Part shown: positions 8,710-16,654 of the stretch, in pieces
How the letters are laid out: the number at the start of each line of letters is the position of its first letter
How positions within the stretch are numbered: the first letter of the stretch is position 1
Assembly (NCBI GenBank): GCA_033558025.1
Contig: JAUCEF010000144.1
Coordinates: 1-42,228, forward strand
DNA from: Phytophthora sp. 'mugwort'
Lineage: Eukaryota > Oomycota > Peronosporomycetes > Peronosporales > Peronosporaceae
DNA: 42,228 bases
Reading direction: 5' to 3'
Translations under genes and position numbers: made by a program
Notes under the pieces: generated by a model
Told to the model about the DNA's origin: nothing
The model's database searches: none
What the model saw: the letters and a program-made list of their open reading frames with translations, nothing else

Positions 8710-9102
8710 ATGCCACAATTCGATCAATTTTCATTTTTTAATCAAGTTTCTTGGTTTTTATTTTTTTTTTTTAATTTTTATTTTTTTATTACTTATTTTT
8801 TTTTACCTAAAATTTGTTATAATTTAAAATTTAGAAAAAAAAAAATAATTTTTGATAATAAAAAAAAAAATCAAATTAATTTTGAAAAAAATAATATTAT
8901 TTATTTTTTTAATAATTCTTATAAAACTTTTTGTTTTAATTTTGAGTTATTTATAACAAAAAAATTATCTATTTATAAAAAAAATCAAAATATTAAAATA
9001 CAAAAAACTTCAATTTTTAATAAAATATTAAAACAAAAAATTAATTATATTTTAAATAAAAAATTTTTATTATTAAATAAAATTTTTATAAGAATTAATT
9101 AA
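8710..9102 (+). CDS. atp8: ATP synthase subunit 8
   Basis: Membrane subunit of the F1Fo ATP synthase (A6L, ymf19). 130 residues. Starts MPQFDQFSFFNQVSWF, the conserved MPQLDxxxFxxQ opening, followed by one long phenylalanine-rich membrane helix (about residues 15-36) and a basic, variable matrix-side tail. Located between orf222 and trnK. Confidence 0.92.
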   Translation: MPQFDQFSFFNQVSWFLFFFFNFYFFITYFFLPKICYNLKFRKKKIIFDNKKKNQINFEKNNIIYFFNNSYKTFCFNFELFITKKLSIYKKNQNIKIQKTSIFNKILKQKINYILNKKFLLLNKIFIRIN

Positions 9103-9112
9103 TTTTTTAAAT

Positions 9113-9185
9113 AAGTGTATAGCTCAGCTGGTAGAGCACCGGACTTTTAATCTGATGGTCTTGGGTTCAAATCCCAATACACTTA
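9113..9185 (+). tRNA. trnK(uuu): tRNA-Lys (UUU)
   Basis: Acceptor AAGTGTA / TACACTT, D stem GCTC/GAGC, anticodon loop CTTTTAA (UUU), T arm TTGGGTTCAAATCCCAA. Three bases before trnA. Confidence 0.95.
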
Positions 9186-9187
9186 TT

Positions 9188-9260
9188 GGGGATATATTTC
9201 AACTGGTAGAAAGTATGTTTTGCAAATATAATGTTATCGGTTCGAATCCGATTATCTCCA
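9188..9260 (+). tRNA. trnA(ugc): tRNA-Ala (UGC)
   Basis: Acceptor GGGGATA / TATCTCC with a G-T pair at position 3, the usual alanine identity mark. Anticodon loop TTTGCAA (UGC). T arm CGGTTCGAATCCG. Confidence 0.92.
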
Positions 9261-9286
9261 TATTTATCTTTCTTAAATATAATTTT

Positions 9287-9586
9287 ATGCAAAAAAAAAT
9301 TAAAAAAAATATTAAACAACGTAATTTATTTAAAAATTTTGAAAAAAATAGATTAACTTTAAAAATTCTTTCAAAAAATTTAAATATTGAAAAAAATTTA
9401 AGATGGAAATTACAACAAAAGTGGTTTTTTTTCCATCAAAATTCATCAATTACTAGAATTAAAAATGTGTGTGTTTTAACTGGACGTTCTAAAAGTATTT
9501 ATCGTTTATTTAAAATATCCAGAATCCAATTACGTAAATTAGCATCAAAAGGGTTTTTACCCGGTATTTCTAAATATAGTTGGTAA
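9287..9586 (+). CDS. rps14: Ribosomal protein S14
   Basis: Small-subunit head protein uS14. About 99 residues from the ATG at 9287; the frame is open further upstream but only through trnA/trnK sequence, so the internal ATG is chosen and gives the normal mitochondrial length. Family signature CVLTGRSKSIYRLFKISRIQLRKLASKG ends with the S14 C-terminal GFLPGISKYSW (two quoted pieces overlap the conserved block NRCxxTGRxxxxxRxFxLSRxxxR). No zinc CXXC pair, like other mitochondrial S14. Confidence 0.95.
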   Translation: MQKKIKKNIKQRNLFKNFEKNRLTLKILSKNLNIEKNLRWKLQQKWFFFHQNSSITRIKNVCVLTGRSKSIYRLFKISRIQLRKLASKGFLPGISKYSW

Positions 9587-9593
9587 TTTAATT

Positions 9594-9974
9594 ATGATTA
9601 TAACAGATACTCTTTCCAATTTATTTTCAAAAATAAAAAATGGTTATTTAGTAAAAAAATCAAAAATAGTACAACAAAAATCAAAACAAAGTATAAATAT
9701 TTTAAATATCTTAATTAAAGAAGGTTTTATAAAAAGTTATAAGATAAATTCCAAAAATCAATTAGAGATTTATTTAAAATATAGAAAAAATAAAGCAGTT
9801 ATTACTGAAATAAAACGTTTATCAAAACCGGGAAAACGTTTATATATTGCTAATAAGGATTTATATAAAAAAAAAACAGGATTTTATATTCTTTCAACAT
9901 CTATTGGTATTTTAACAGATTTACAAGCTAAAAAATTAAATGTTGGTGGTGAATTGATTTGTAAAATTATTTAA
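9594..9974 (+). CDS. rps8: Ribosomal protein S8
   Basis: Small-subunit central-domain protein uS8. 126 residues. N-terminus ITDTLSNLFSKIKNGY, middle LNILIKEGFIKSY, then IKRLSKPGKRLYI and ILSTSIGILTDLQAKKLNVGGE, the conserved STSxGxMTdxxAxxxxxGGExL end. Seven bases after rps14 and six before rpl6: spc-operon order rps14-rps8-rpl6. Confidence 0.96.
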   Translation: MIITDTLSNLFSKIKNGYLVKKSKIVQQKSKQSINILNILIKEGFIKSYKINSKNQLEIYLKYRKNKAVITEIKRLSKPGKRLYIANKDLYKKKTGFYILSTSIGILTDLQAKKLNVGGELICKII

Positions 9975-9980
9975 AAAATT

Positions 9981-10586
9981 ATGATAAAAATAATAAAAAA
10001 AAATGTTAAATTAAAAAATAAAAATTTTTTTAAAAGTTCTTTAGGAAATATTAATTTATTTTTTATTGATAAAACTTTTATTTTTCCAACAGATTTAAAA
10101 ATTTATAGTAATAATAAAATAATTTTTTTTGAAACATCTTTAGGTTTATTATCTTTAACAATAATTAATGATTTATATTTTTTTATAAAAAAAAATAAAT
10201 TATTAATTATTGTTAATAAAAATAAAAAAAAAAAAAGTATTTTAAATTTATACAATAAATTAATAAAAATAAAAATAAAAGGTGTTTTACAAGGTTTTAA
10301 AATTAATTTAATATTAAAAGGTATAGGTTTTAAAGCTTTTATTGAAAATAATACTTTAATTTTAAAATTAGGTTTTAGTCATAATATTAGAATTCCAATT
10401 CCATTAAATATTGAAATTATTAATCAAACAAATACTTTAATTTTTAGTAGTATCGATTATATTTTTTTACATCAATTTGTACATTATATTAAAAATCATA
10501 AAAAACCTGAACCATATAAAGGAAAAGGTTTATTATTAAAAAATGAAAAAATTTTACAAAAAGAGGGAAAAAAAAGTAAAAAATAA
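9981..10586 (+). CDS. rpl6: Ribosomal protein L6
   Basis: Large-subunit protein uL6. 201 residues, AT-driven composition. The second L6 domain is recognisable: LQGFKINLILKGIGFKAF near residues 103-120, LKLGFSHNIRIPIP, and the C-terminal KKPEPYKGKGLL, the family KxPexYkGKGI motif. The N-terminal half is poorly conserved. Sits tightly between rps8 and rps2. Confidence 0.93.
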   Translation: MIKIIKKNVKLKNKNFFKSSLGNINLFFIDKTFIFPTDLKIYSNNKIIFFETSLGLLSLTIINDLYFFIKKNKLLIIVNKNKKKKSILNLYNKLIKIKIKGVLQGFKINLILKGIGFKAFIENNTLILKLGFSHNIRIPIPLNIEIINQTNTLIFSSIDYIFLHQFVHYIKNHKKPEPYKGKGLLLKNEKILQKEGKKSKK

Positions 10587-10592
10587 TTAAAT

Positions 10593-11186
10593 ATGATACA
10601 AAAAAAAAAAAAAAAACATAATAATATTTTATTAAATTTATTATTTAAATCAAAAAATATGTATGGAGAATCTTTAATAGATACAAATAAAGAATTATTA
10701 TCTTTTATATTTGGAAGTAGACATGATTATACTATAATTAATTTAAAAAATGTTTCATTTTTTTTAAAACGTATATTTAATTTAACTAAAATTATATTAA
10801 AAAAAAATGAAAAAATTTTAATAATAGGGAATGATAATGAAATTAAATTTTTATTAACTACATCTTTTATAAAAAAAAATCCAAATATCATTTTTTTTAC
10901 AAAAGAATGGGTAAATGGTTTAATTACTAATAAAATTATGAATACAACATTTAATAAGATAATTAATTATTTATTAAAAGAAAATGAAATTAAATTAATT
11001 TTAGTTATAAAAAGTTCTGTAAAAGATACTTTTTTAAATCAAGAACTTTCTGTTTTAAAAATTCCTACTATTTCATTAGTAAATACAAGTCAAACTATAC
11101 AAAATATTAATTATCCTGTAGTAATGAATTCTAAAAATATTCAATCAATATATACTTTAATGTATTTATTACGTAAAATATTTTAA
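10593..11186 (+). CDS. rps2: Ribosomal protein S2
   Basis: Small-subunit protein uS2. 197 residues. Visible: an IINLKNVSFFLKR segment corresponding to the family IIDLxKTxxxL, FFTKEWVNGLITN matching the conserved RWLGGxLTN, then LKIPTISLVNTSQTIQNINYPV aligning with IPTIGIVDTNxdPxxIxYPIP (split here across residues about 168-190). Overlong N-terminal lysine run follows from A-tracts. Between rpl6 and rps4. Confidence 0.9.
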   Translation: MIQKKKKKHNNILLNLLFKSKNMYGESLIDTNKELLSFIFGSRHDYTIINLKNVSFFLKRIFNLTKIILKKNEKILIIGNDNEIKFLLTTSFIKKNPNIIFFTKEWVNGLITNKIMNTTFNKIINYLLKENEIKLILVIKSSVKDTFLNQELSVLKIPTISLVNTSQTIQNINYPVVMNSKNIQSIYTLMYLLRKIF

Positions 11187-11194
11187 TAAATAAG

Positions 11195-11656
11195 ATGAAT
11201 AAATTAAGACCGAGAAATAAAATATGTTTTCAAAATAATAGGAACATACATAAAAATTTAAACTTATTAAAATTAAAATCAAAAAAATGGAATTTATTTA
11301 AAAAAAAATTAAGATATCGAAAAGAAATAAAACCTGAAAAACGTAAAAAATTTTTTCAAAAAAGATTATTTGAAAAACAACAATTTCGGAATTTTTATGG
11401 ATGTATTCATGAATATCAATTAAAAAATTTATTTCAAAAATTATTAAAAAAAGATAATAAAATAAATATCTTTAAAAAATTTGTAATTTTATTAGAAAGT
11501 CGCTTAGATATAAATCTTGTAAGATTAAAATTAGTTAAAACTATTTTTCAAGCAAAACAATTAATTAATCATAAAAAAATTAAGGTTAATAATAAAATTA
11601 TAAGTAAATCTAATTTTATATTACATAAAGGTGATATTATTCATATTATTAAATAA
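11195..11656 (+). CDS. rps4: Ribosomal protein S4, N-terminal part with S4 domain
   Basis: 16S-binding assembly protein uS4. 153 residues. Contains the S4 RNA-binding domain in its second half: LESRLDINLVRLKLVKTIFQAKQLINHKKIKVNN, read in pieces as LESRLDINLVRL (about 100-111), QAKQLINHKKIKVNNKI (about 120-136), ending HKGDIIHIIK. It stops directly at the end of the S4 domain, so the usual C-terminal tail (roughly 45 residues in bacteria) is missing. That tail appears to be at the C-terminus of the next ORF, which starts two bases downstream in another frame. See orf250 and the finding on a split rps4. Confidence 0.9.
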   Translation: MNKLRPRNKICFQNNRNIHKNLNLLKLKSKKWNLFKKKLRYRKEIKPEKRKKFFQKRLFEKQQFRNFYGCIHEYQLKNLFQKLLKKDNKINIFKKFVILLESRLDINLVRLKLVKTIFQAKQLINHKKIKVNNKIISKSNFILHKGDIIHIIK

Positions 11657-11658
11657 AT

Positions 11659-12411
11659 ATGCAAAAGGATAATAAAAATTTTCAAAGAAATAAAAATTCT
11701 CAAAAAAACGAGGGTTTTCAAAAAAATAGAAATTCTCAAAAAAACGAAGGTTTTCAAAAAAATAGAAATTTTCAAAAAAATAAAAATTCTCAAAAAAACG
11801 AAGATTTTCAAAGAACTAGAAATTTTCAAAAAAACGAAGATTTTCAAAGAACTAGAAATTTTCAAAAAAATGAAGGTTTTCAAAGAACTAGAAATTTTCA
11901 AAAAAATGAAGGTTTTCAAAAAAATAGAAATTTTCAAAAAAATGAAGGTTTTCAAAAAAATAGAAATTTTCAAAAAAATGAAGGTTTTCAAAAAAATAGA
12001 AATTTTCAAAAAAATAGAAATTTTCAAAAAAATGAAGGTTTTCAAAAAAATAGAAATTTTCAAAAAAATGAAGGTTTTCAAAGAACTAGAAATTTTCAAA
12101 AAAATAATAGTTTGAAAGGAGATAAAAAATTTTATAAACAGCATTTTAATCAAGAAAAGAATAAATATTCTTCTTCTTATAAACGTTATAATAAATATCC
12201 TTATCAAAAAAATAACAAATATTCTTATAAAAATAATATTTATTATATTTTAGGTGAAAAAAAACCATCAAAACCTTTAATAACTTCTTATTTACATAGA
12301 AATAAAAAAATAAAAACAGGTATGTTTTTTAAAGAACCTTCTTATAAAACAATTTTATATCCTTTTCATTTAAATTTAAAATTAATTAATGAATATTTGA
12401 AAAAAAAATAA
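11659..12411 (+). CDS. orf250: hexapeptide-repeat protein with S4-like C-terminal tail
   Basis: 250 residues in three parts. Residues 8-151 are 24 tandem hexapeptides of the FQKNEG / FQKNRN type. Residues 152-200 are a basic, tyrosine-rich linker. Residues 202-250 resemble the C-terminal tail of ribosomal protein S4: KPSKPLITSY at 202-211, G221 and P227 with the same six-residue spacing as in bacterial S4, and LINEYLKKK at 242-250 in the place of LIVELYSK. The start ATG lies two bases after the rps4 stop. Most economical reading: the second half of a split rps4 gene (rps4b) whose linker expanded. Alternatives: a single rps4 joined by frameshifting, or a decayed tail. Homology judged by eye only. 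Confidence 0.6.
   Translation: MQKDNKNFQRNKNSQKNEGFQKNRNSQKNEGFQKNRNFQKNKNSQKNEDFQRTRNFQKNEDFQRTRNFQKNEGFQRTRNFQKNEGFQKNRNFQKNEGFQKNRNFQKNEGFQKNRNFQKNRNFQKNEGFQKNRNFQKNEGFQRTRNFQKNNSLKGDKKFYKQHFNQEKNKYSSSYKRYNKYPYQKNNKYSYKNNIYYILGEKKPSKPLITSYLHRNKKIKTGMFFKEPSYKTILYPFHLNLKLINEYLKKK
11680..12111 (+). repeat. 18-bp tandem coding repeat (24 units)
   Basis: 24 consecutive 18-base units, often alternating in a 36-base higher-order unit, encoding FQKNEG and FQKNRN with variants FQRTRN, SQKNEG and FQKNED. Upstream units differ more at codon third positions (aacgag, aacgaa, aatgaa), while central units are near identical, as expected from recent expansion by slippage or unequal exchange. Other frames are open only as a by-product of the repeat. 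Confidence 0.95.
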
Positions 12412-12415
12412 AAAT

Positions 12416-12437
12416 TTAAACCATTTATATGGTTTAA
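12416..12437. other. Stem-loop between orf250 and rnl
   Basis: Eight-base perfect stem TTAAACCA / TGGTTTAA with a six-base loop, starting four bases after the orf250 stop and just before the conserved 5' part of the large rRNA. Likely a processing site or the outermost part of the rRNA; cannot be separated by eye. Confidence 0.5.
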
Positions 12438-12439
12438 GT

Positions 12440-14035
12440 ATAAATAATAATAAAAGCATTAAGTGGATGCCTTGGCATTAATTTGATTTTTAGGACGTAA
12501 AAAATGCGAAAAGTTTTATTAAATAATATTTTATTTTGAAATAAAAATTTCCTAAAGAAAACTTTTTTTTTGTGAAAATTTTAAAAACAGTGAATTGAAA
12601 TATCTAAGTAACTGTTAAAAAAATCAAACGAGATTCCGTTAGTAATGACGAGTGAAAATGGAAATTAGGTTTATAAAAATAAAAAAATATTTGAAAAATT
12701 TTGAAAAATTTACTTAAAAAGGTGAAAGTCCTGTAGAATAATAATTGTTTTTATAATAGTAAAAAGGGTTATGTGTAAGCCTTTTTGAATATTGGGGAAC
12801 CACCCTCAAAACCTTTTAAAAATTAATGATCGATAGTGGACAAGTACTGTAAAGGAAAGGTGAAAAAGAACTTTTGAGTTTGAAATAATTCTGAAACTTA
12901 ATGTTAACAATCAATTGAAACTTTTTTAAAAAGTAACAGTGTACCTTTTGCATAATGGGCCAGCAAGTTTATTTTTATAGCAAGCTTAATTTAATAAAGT
13001 AGGCGTAGATAAATCAAGTTTTAAAAAGCTTTTTAGTTATATAAATAAGACCCGAAACTGAGTGATCTAACCATGAACAGATTGAAAAATAGGTAAAACT
13101 ATTTGAAGGATCGAACTCACATATGTGGCAAAATATGGAGATGATTTGTGGTTAGGAGTGAAAGGCTAATCAAACTCAGAGATAGCTGGTTTTCCGCGAA
13201 ATCTATTGAAGTAGAGCATTTAAAATCTTTTTTTGGGGTAGAGCACTCATTGAGCTAGGGGGTGTAAAAACTTACTGAATTCTTGGAAACTCCGAATACA
13301 AAAAAAAGTAATTTAAATAGACAGACATTAGGCGCTAAGGTCTTTTGTCAAAAGGGAAACAGCCCAGATTGATCGCTAAGGTCTCTAAATAATATTCTAA
13401 GTGAAAAAGGAAGTGAAAAAATGATTACAACCCATAGGTAGGCTTGGAAGCAGCCATCCTTTAAAGAAAGCGTAATAGCTCATTGGTCTAGTTTTTTTGC
13501 GCCTAAAATGTATCGAGACTTAAGAAATTTACCGAAGCGGCAAGTTTTATTTTTAATAAAACGGTAGCGGAACATTCTGTATGTTAATAAAGATATATTG
13601 TGAAATATGTTGAAGATATCAGAAAAGAAAATGCTGGCATTAGTAACAAAAAATAACGAATATAAATCGTTATCACCGTAAATCCAAGGGTTTCTATGTT
13701 AAGATGTATTACATAGAGTGAAACGGCCCCTAAGAAAGATTTGACGAAAGCAGATTTTGATGGGATAATTTTTAAATTAAATTTTTTTAAAAAAGTGACA
13801 AAAATTTTTAATTTTTCAGGAAATAGCTTTTTTAATTAAAAACCGTACCCTAAACCGACACAGGTGGATAGGTCGAGTAGACTAAGGTGAATGAGAGAAC
13901 TATATTGAAGGAACTCGGCAAAATGACTTTGTAACTTCGGGATAAAAAGTACCTAATTATTTTTAATAATTAGGTGTCACAAAATAGGGGGTTGCGACTG
14001 TTTAATAAAAACTTAGGACTCTGCTAAATGGTAAC

Positions 14036-14073
<38 letters not shown>

Positions 14074-14131
14074 ATTAAAAGGAAATGTTTGCGCATTAAA
14101 TGGAAGTCCCAGTAAACGGCGGCCGTAACTC

Positions 14132-14188
<57 letters not shown>

Positions 14189-14624
14189 TGTAACGACATC
14201 CCCGCTGTCTCCAATATAGACTCAGTGAATTTGAATTATCCGTGAAGATGCGGATTTTCTATAGTTAGACGGAAAGACCCCGTGAACCTTTACTACATCT
14301 TTATATTGTTATTTTATCTAATATGTGTAGTATAAGTGGTAATCTTTTAAACCTTTACGCTAGTAAATTGTATAGATATTCTTGAAATACCACTCTTATT
14401 AAAATAAATAACTAATATTTTTTAAATAGACATTGTATGGTTGGTAGTTTGACTGGGGCGGTCACCTCCTAAAGAGTAACGGAGGTGTACAAAGGTAAGC
14501 TCAAATTGGATAATATTATCAATTGTAGAGCATAATGGTAAAAGCTTGCTTGACTGTAAGATAGACATATCAAACAGGGACGAAAGTCGGTCATAGTGAT
14601 CCGATAATTCTTTGTGGAAAGATT

Positions 14625-14667
<43 letters not shown>

Positions 14668-14745
14668 GACTCCTAAGAGCTCCTATCGACGGAGTCGTTT
14701 GGCACCTCGATGTCGACTCATCACATCCTGGAGCTGAAGAAGGTT

Positions 14746-14785
<40 letters not shown>

Positions 14786-15080
14786 TTGGGTTTAGAACGT
14801 CGTGAGACAGTTTGGTTCCTATCTTCTATAGATATTTTGAAAAATGCAAGAATCTAACTCTAGTACGAGAGGACCGAGAAGGGTAAATCTCTGGTGTATC
14901 GGTTGTTGAGAGGCATAGCCGAGTAGCTAAATTTATTTTGGATAATTACTGAAAGCATCTAAGTAAGAAACCATTCTTAAAAATTTTTCATATAAAAACT
15001 GTAAAAGATGATTACATTAATAGGTTTTAAGTATAAGTATTGTAAAATATTTAGCTTAAAAATACTAAAAGTTTTAAAAA
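12440..15080 (+). rRNA. rnl: Large subunit ribosomal RNA (23S-like)
   Basis: About 2.6 kb, ends approximate. The 5' conserved block AAGTGGATGCCTTGGC is at about 12460-12475. Domain IV-V landmarks are present: GACGGTCCTAAGGTAGCGAA near 14135, GGCACCTCGATGTCG near 14700, and the sarcin-ricin loop AGTACGAGAGGACC near 14862-14875. No intron interrupts these blocks. The length is only slightly below bacterial 23S. Followed by a run of five tRNA genes. No separate 5S gene was identified. Confidence 0.95.
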
Positions 15081-15095
15081 TTAAAATATAATTAT

Positions 15096-15167
15096 TTCTT
15101 TGTAGCTCAACGGTAGAGCAAATGGCTGTTAACCATTAGGTTGTAGGTTCAAATCCTATCAAAGAAG
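15096..15167 (+). tRNA. trnN(guu): tRNA-Asn (GUU)
   Basis: Acceptor TTCTTTG / CAAAGAA, D stem GCTC/GAGC, anticodon loop CTGTTAA (GUU), T arm GTAGGTTCAAATCCTAT. Confidence 0.94.
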
Positions 15168-15179
15168 TTTTATATTTTA

Positions 15180-15268
15180 GGTCGAATAGCCAAGTCAGGT
15201 TTAAGGCAGTAGTTTGCTAAACTATCAGTTAATTTATTAACTCGTGGGTTCAAATCCCACTTCGACTT
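15180..15268 (+). tRNA. trnS(gcu): tRNA-Ser (GCU)
   Basis: Class II cloverleaf with a long variable arm (CAGTTAATTTATTAACTC region). Acceptor GGTCGAA / TTCGACT, anticodon loop TTGCTAA (GCU), T arm GTGGGTTCAAATCCCAC. D arm of normal size, unlike metazoan trnS(GCU). Confidence 0.93.
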
Positions 15269-15292
15269 ATTTTATTAATAAAGTATTAATAA

Positions 15293-15364
15293 GATGATGT
15301 AGTTTAATGGTAGAGCGTGGGAATCATAATCCTAATGTTGTAGGTTCAAATCCTACCATCATTA
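15293..15364 (+). tRNA. trnM(cau): tRNA-Met (CAU), probable elongator
   Basis: Acceptor GATGATG / CATCATT, anticodon loop ATCATAA (CAU), T arm GTAGGTTCAAATCCTAC. Assigned to elongator methionine by exclusion, because the other two CAU tRNAs match trnI(CAU) and initiator tRNA better. Confidence 0.75.
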
Positions 15365-15376
15365 ATTATCTTTAAA

Positions 15377-15451
15377 CGGAAGGTAGCATAGTCTGGCTAA
15401 TGCGTCTGTTTTGGGAACAGAAGATCAAAGGTTCAAATCCTTTTCTTCCGA
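15377..15451 (+). tRNA. trnP(ugg): tRNA-Pro (UGG)
   Basis: Acceptor CGGAAGG / TCTTCCG, anticodon stem TCTGT/ACAGA around loop TTTGGGA (UGG), T arm AAAGGTTCAAATCCTTT. Confidence 0.94.
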
Positions 15452-15469
15452 AAAAGGAAGAAAATATAA

Positions 15470-15541
15470 GATGAGATAGAGTAATAGGTAACTTATCAGG
15501 CTCATAATCTGAAGATGTAGGTTCAAATCCTACTCTCATCA
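15470..15541 (+). tRNA. trnfM(cau): tRNA-fMet (CAU), probable initiator
   Basis: Acceptor GATGAGA / TCTCATC. The stretch TAGAGTAATAGGTAAC and anticodon arm TCAGGCTCATAATCTGAAG closely resemble organellar initiator tRNA. It lies 22 bases before rpl14. Confidence 0.8.
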
Positions 15542-15563
15542 TTTTAAAATTAATATATAATTT

Positions 15564-15935
15564 ATGATTCAAATTCAAACTAAATTAAAAGTAAATGATA
15601 ATAGTGGTATTAAAATAGGACAATGTATAAAAATTTATAAAAAAAAAATTGGAAAAATTGGGGATACAATTTTAATTTCTGCTAAAAAATTACGTTTAAA
15701 TCAAAAAAAAAAAATTAAAATAATTAAAGGAGATTTATTTAAAGCTTTAATTATACATACAACATATCAAAAAAAAAGTACAATAGGTAATATAATAAAA
15801 TTTGATAAAAATTGTATAATTATTTTAAATAATCAAAATAAACCCCTAGGAACACGTATATTTGGTCCGATTACTTCTGAATTTCGGAAGAAAAAAAATT
15901 TCAAAATATTAGCATTAGCTTCAAATATTTTATAA
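15564..15935 (+). CDS. rpl14: Ribosomal protein L14
   Basis: Large-subunit protein uL14 at the intersubunit face. 123 residues, standard length. N-terminus MIQIQTKLKVNDNSGIK, matching MIQxxTxLxVaDNSGAK; then a KGDLFKALIIHT segment corresponding to KGxVxkAVIVRT; the end GTRIFGPITSEFR matches GTRIFGPVxRELR. Followed six bases later by rpl5, keeping the spc-operon order rpl14-rpl5 although separated from rps14 by transposition of this pair. Confidence 0.95.
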   Translation: MIQIQTKLKVNDNSGIKIGQCIKIYKKKIGKIGDTILISAKKLRLNQKKKIKIIKGDLFKALIIHTTYQKKSTIGNIIKFDKNCIIILNNQNKPLGTRIFGPITSEFRKKKNFKILALASNIL

Positions 15936-15941
15936 AAATAT

Positions 15942-16469
15942 ATGAAAAAAAATTTACAAATCCATTATCAAAATATTACTATATACGATCTTTTAACAAA
16001 ATTAAATTTTAAAAATATATTTGAAATACCTAAAATAAGTAAAATATGTTTAAATATTGGTTTTAAAAACGCTAATATTGAAAAAAAAAAATTAATTAAT
16101 ATAATTTTACTTTTAAAATTAATAACAAATCAAAAACCTATAATAACAAAATCAAAAAAAAATAATATTTTTTTAAAAATCAAAAAAAATTCAATTATAG
16201 GTTGTAAAATAACTTTAAGAAAAAAAAATATTTTTAATTTTTTAGAAAAAATTTTGATTTTTCTTTTTCAAAATTTAACTAAAATAAATTTTAATTTTAA
16301 AAATCAAAATATTTTAAATTTTCAAATTCGAAATATTTTAGATTTTTTTGAATTAAAAACTGAATTTTTAAAATTCAAAGATATACCTCCAATAGATGTT
16401 TCTATTCATACAAATGCAAAAAATCATTATGAATTATTTTTATTATTAAATTCACTATTTTTATTATAA
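15942..16469 (+). CDS. rpl5: Ribosomal protein L5
   Basis: Large-subunit central-protuberance protein uL5, normally a 5S rRNA partner. 175 residues. Visible: IPKISKICLNIGFKNA (IPkixKIVlNxGvG), LITNQKPIITKSKKN (itGQkPxxTkAkkS) and IGCKITLRKKNIFNFLEKI (xGxkVTLRgxxMyeFLdrL). The C-terminal part carries the GIDVxIxTxAk-like PPIDVSIHTNAK near residues 149-160. Its presence makes the absence of a recognised 5S gene worth checking. Confidence 0.94.
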   Translation: MKKNLQIHYQNITIYDLLTKLNFKNIFEIPKISKICLNIGFKNANIEKKKLINIILLLKLITNQKPIITKSKKNNIFLKIKKNSIIGCKITLRKKNIFNFLEKILIFLFQNLTKINFNFKNQNILNFQIRNILDFFELKTEFLKFKDIPPIDVSIHTNAKNHYELFLLLNSLFLL

Positions 16470-16482
16470 AAATAATTTATTA

Positions 16483-16554
16483 GCAAAAATAGCTCAATGG
16501 TAGAGTATAACCTTGCCAAGGTTAATGTTGAGGGTTCAAATCCCTTTTTTTGCT
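16483..16554 (+). tRNA. trnG(gcc): tRNA-Gly (GCC)
   Basis: Acceptor GCAAAAA / TTTTTGC, D stem GCTC, anticodon stem TAACC/GGTTA around loop TTGCCAA (GCC), T arm GAGGGTTCAAATCCCTT. Confidence 0.93.
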
Positions 16555-16560
16555 TAATTC

Positions 16561-16637
16561 AAATAAATGTACCCAAAGGCAGTATTTGGTATTTCCATTT
16601 TTTAATTAGGGAATAATATTAGTATTGACATTTATTT
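16561..16637. ncRNA. Candidate structured RNA, 77-nt three-way junction
   Basis: A perfect 10-bp closing stem (16561-16570 with 16628-16637) encloses two hairpins: 16573-16577 / 16585-16589 with a seven-base loop GGCAGTA, and 16590-16596 / 16609-16615 with a 12-base loop and one G-T pair. The overall shape is a three-way junction. It is not a tRNA (no T arm) and is shorter than a normal 5S rRNA. It lies between trnG(GCC) and the ATG of orf158. It could equally be the leader structure of orf158; which strand is active is unknown. Confidence 0.35.
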
Positions 16638-16654
16638 ACTTCTTTATAAAAATT

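Noticed and set aside
9155..9286. Upstream extension of rps14 (and similar ones for nad4, rps12 and nad3) through tRNA genes
   Set aside because: The extended parts translate tRNA sequence; internal ATGs give family-standard lengths.
11870..12115. Plus-strand 81-codon ORF of KVFKKIEIFKKM type
   Set aside because: Alternate frame of the same tandem repeat, without non-repetitive sequence.
11641..12207. Long minus-strand ORF (188 codons) of repetitive FLKISIFLKTF type
   Set aside because: Antisense shadow of the 18-bp repeat in orf250; its length follows from the repeat being stop-free in that frame.
15372..15578. Minus-strand 68-codon ORF with VGFEPTSS and GFEPL segments
   Set aside because: Antisense of trnP and trnfM; such GFEP peptides are the well-known mistranslation of T arms.
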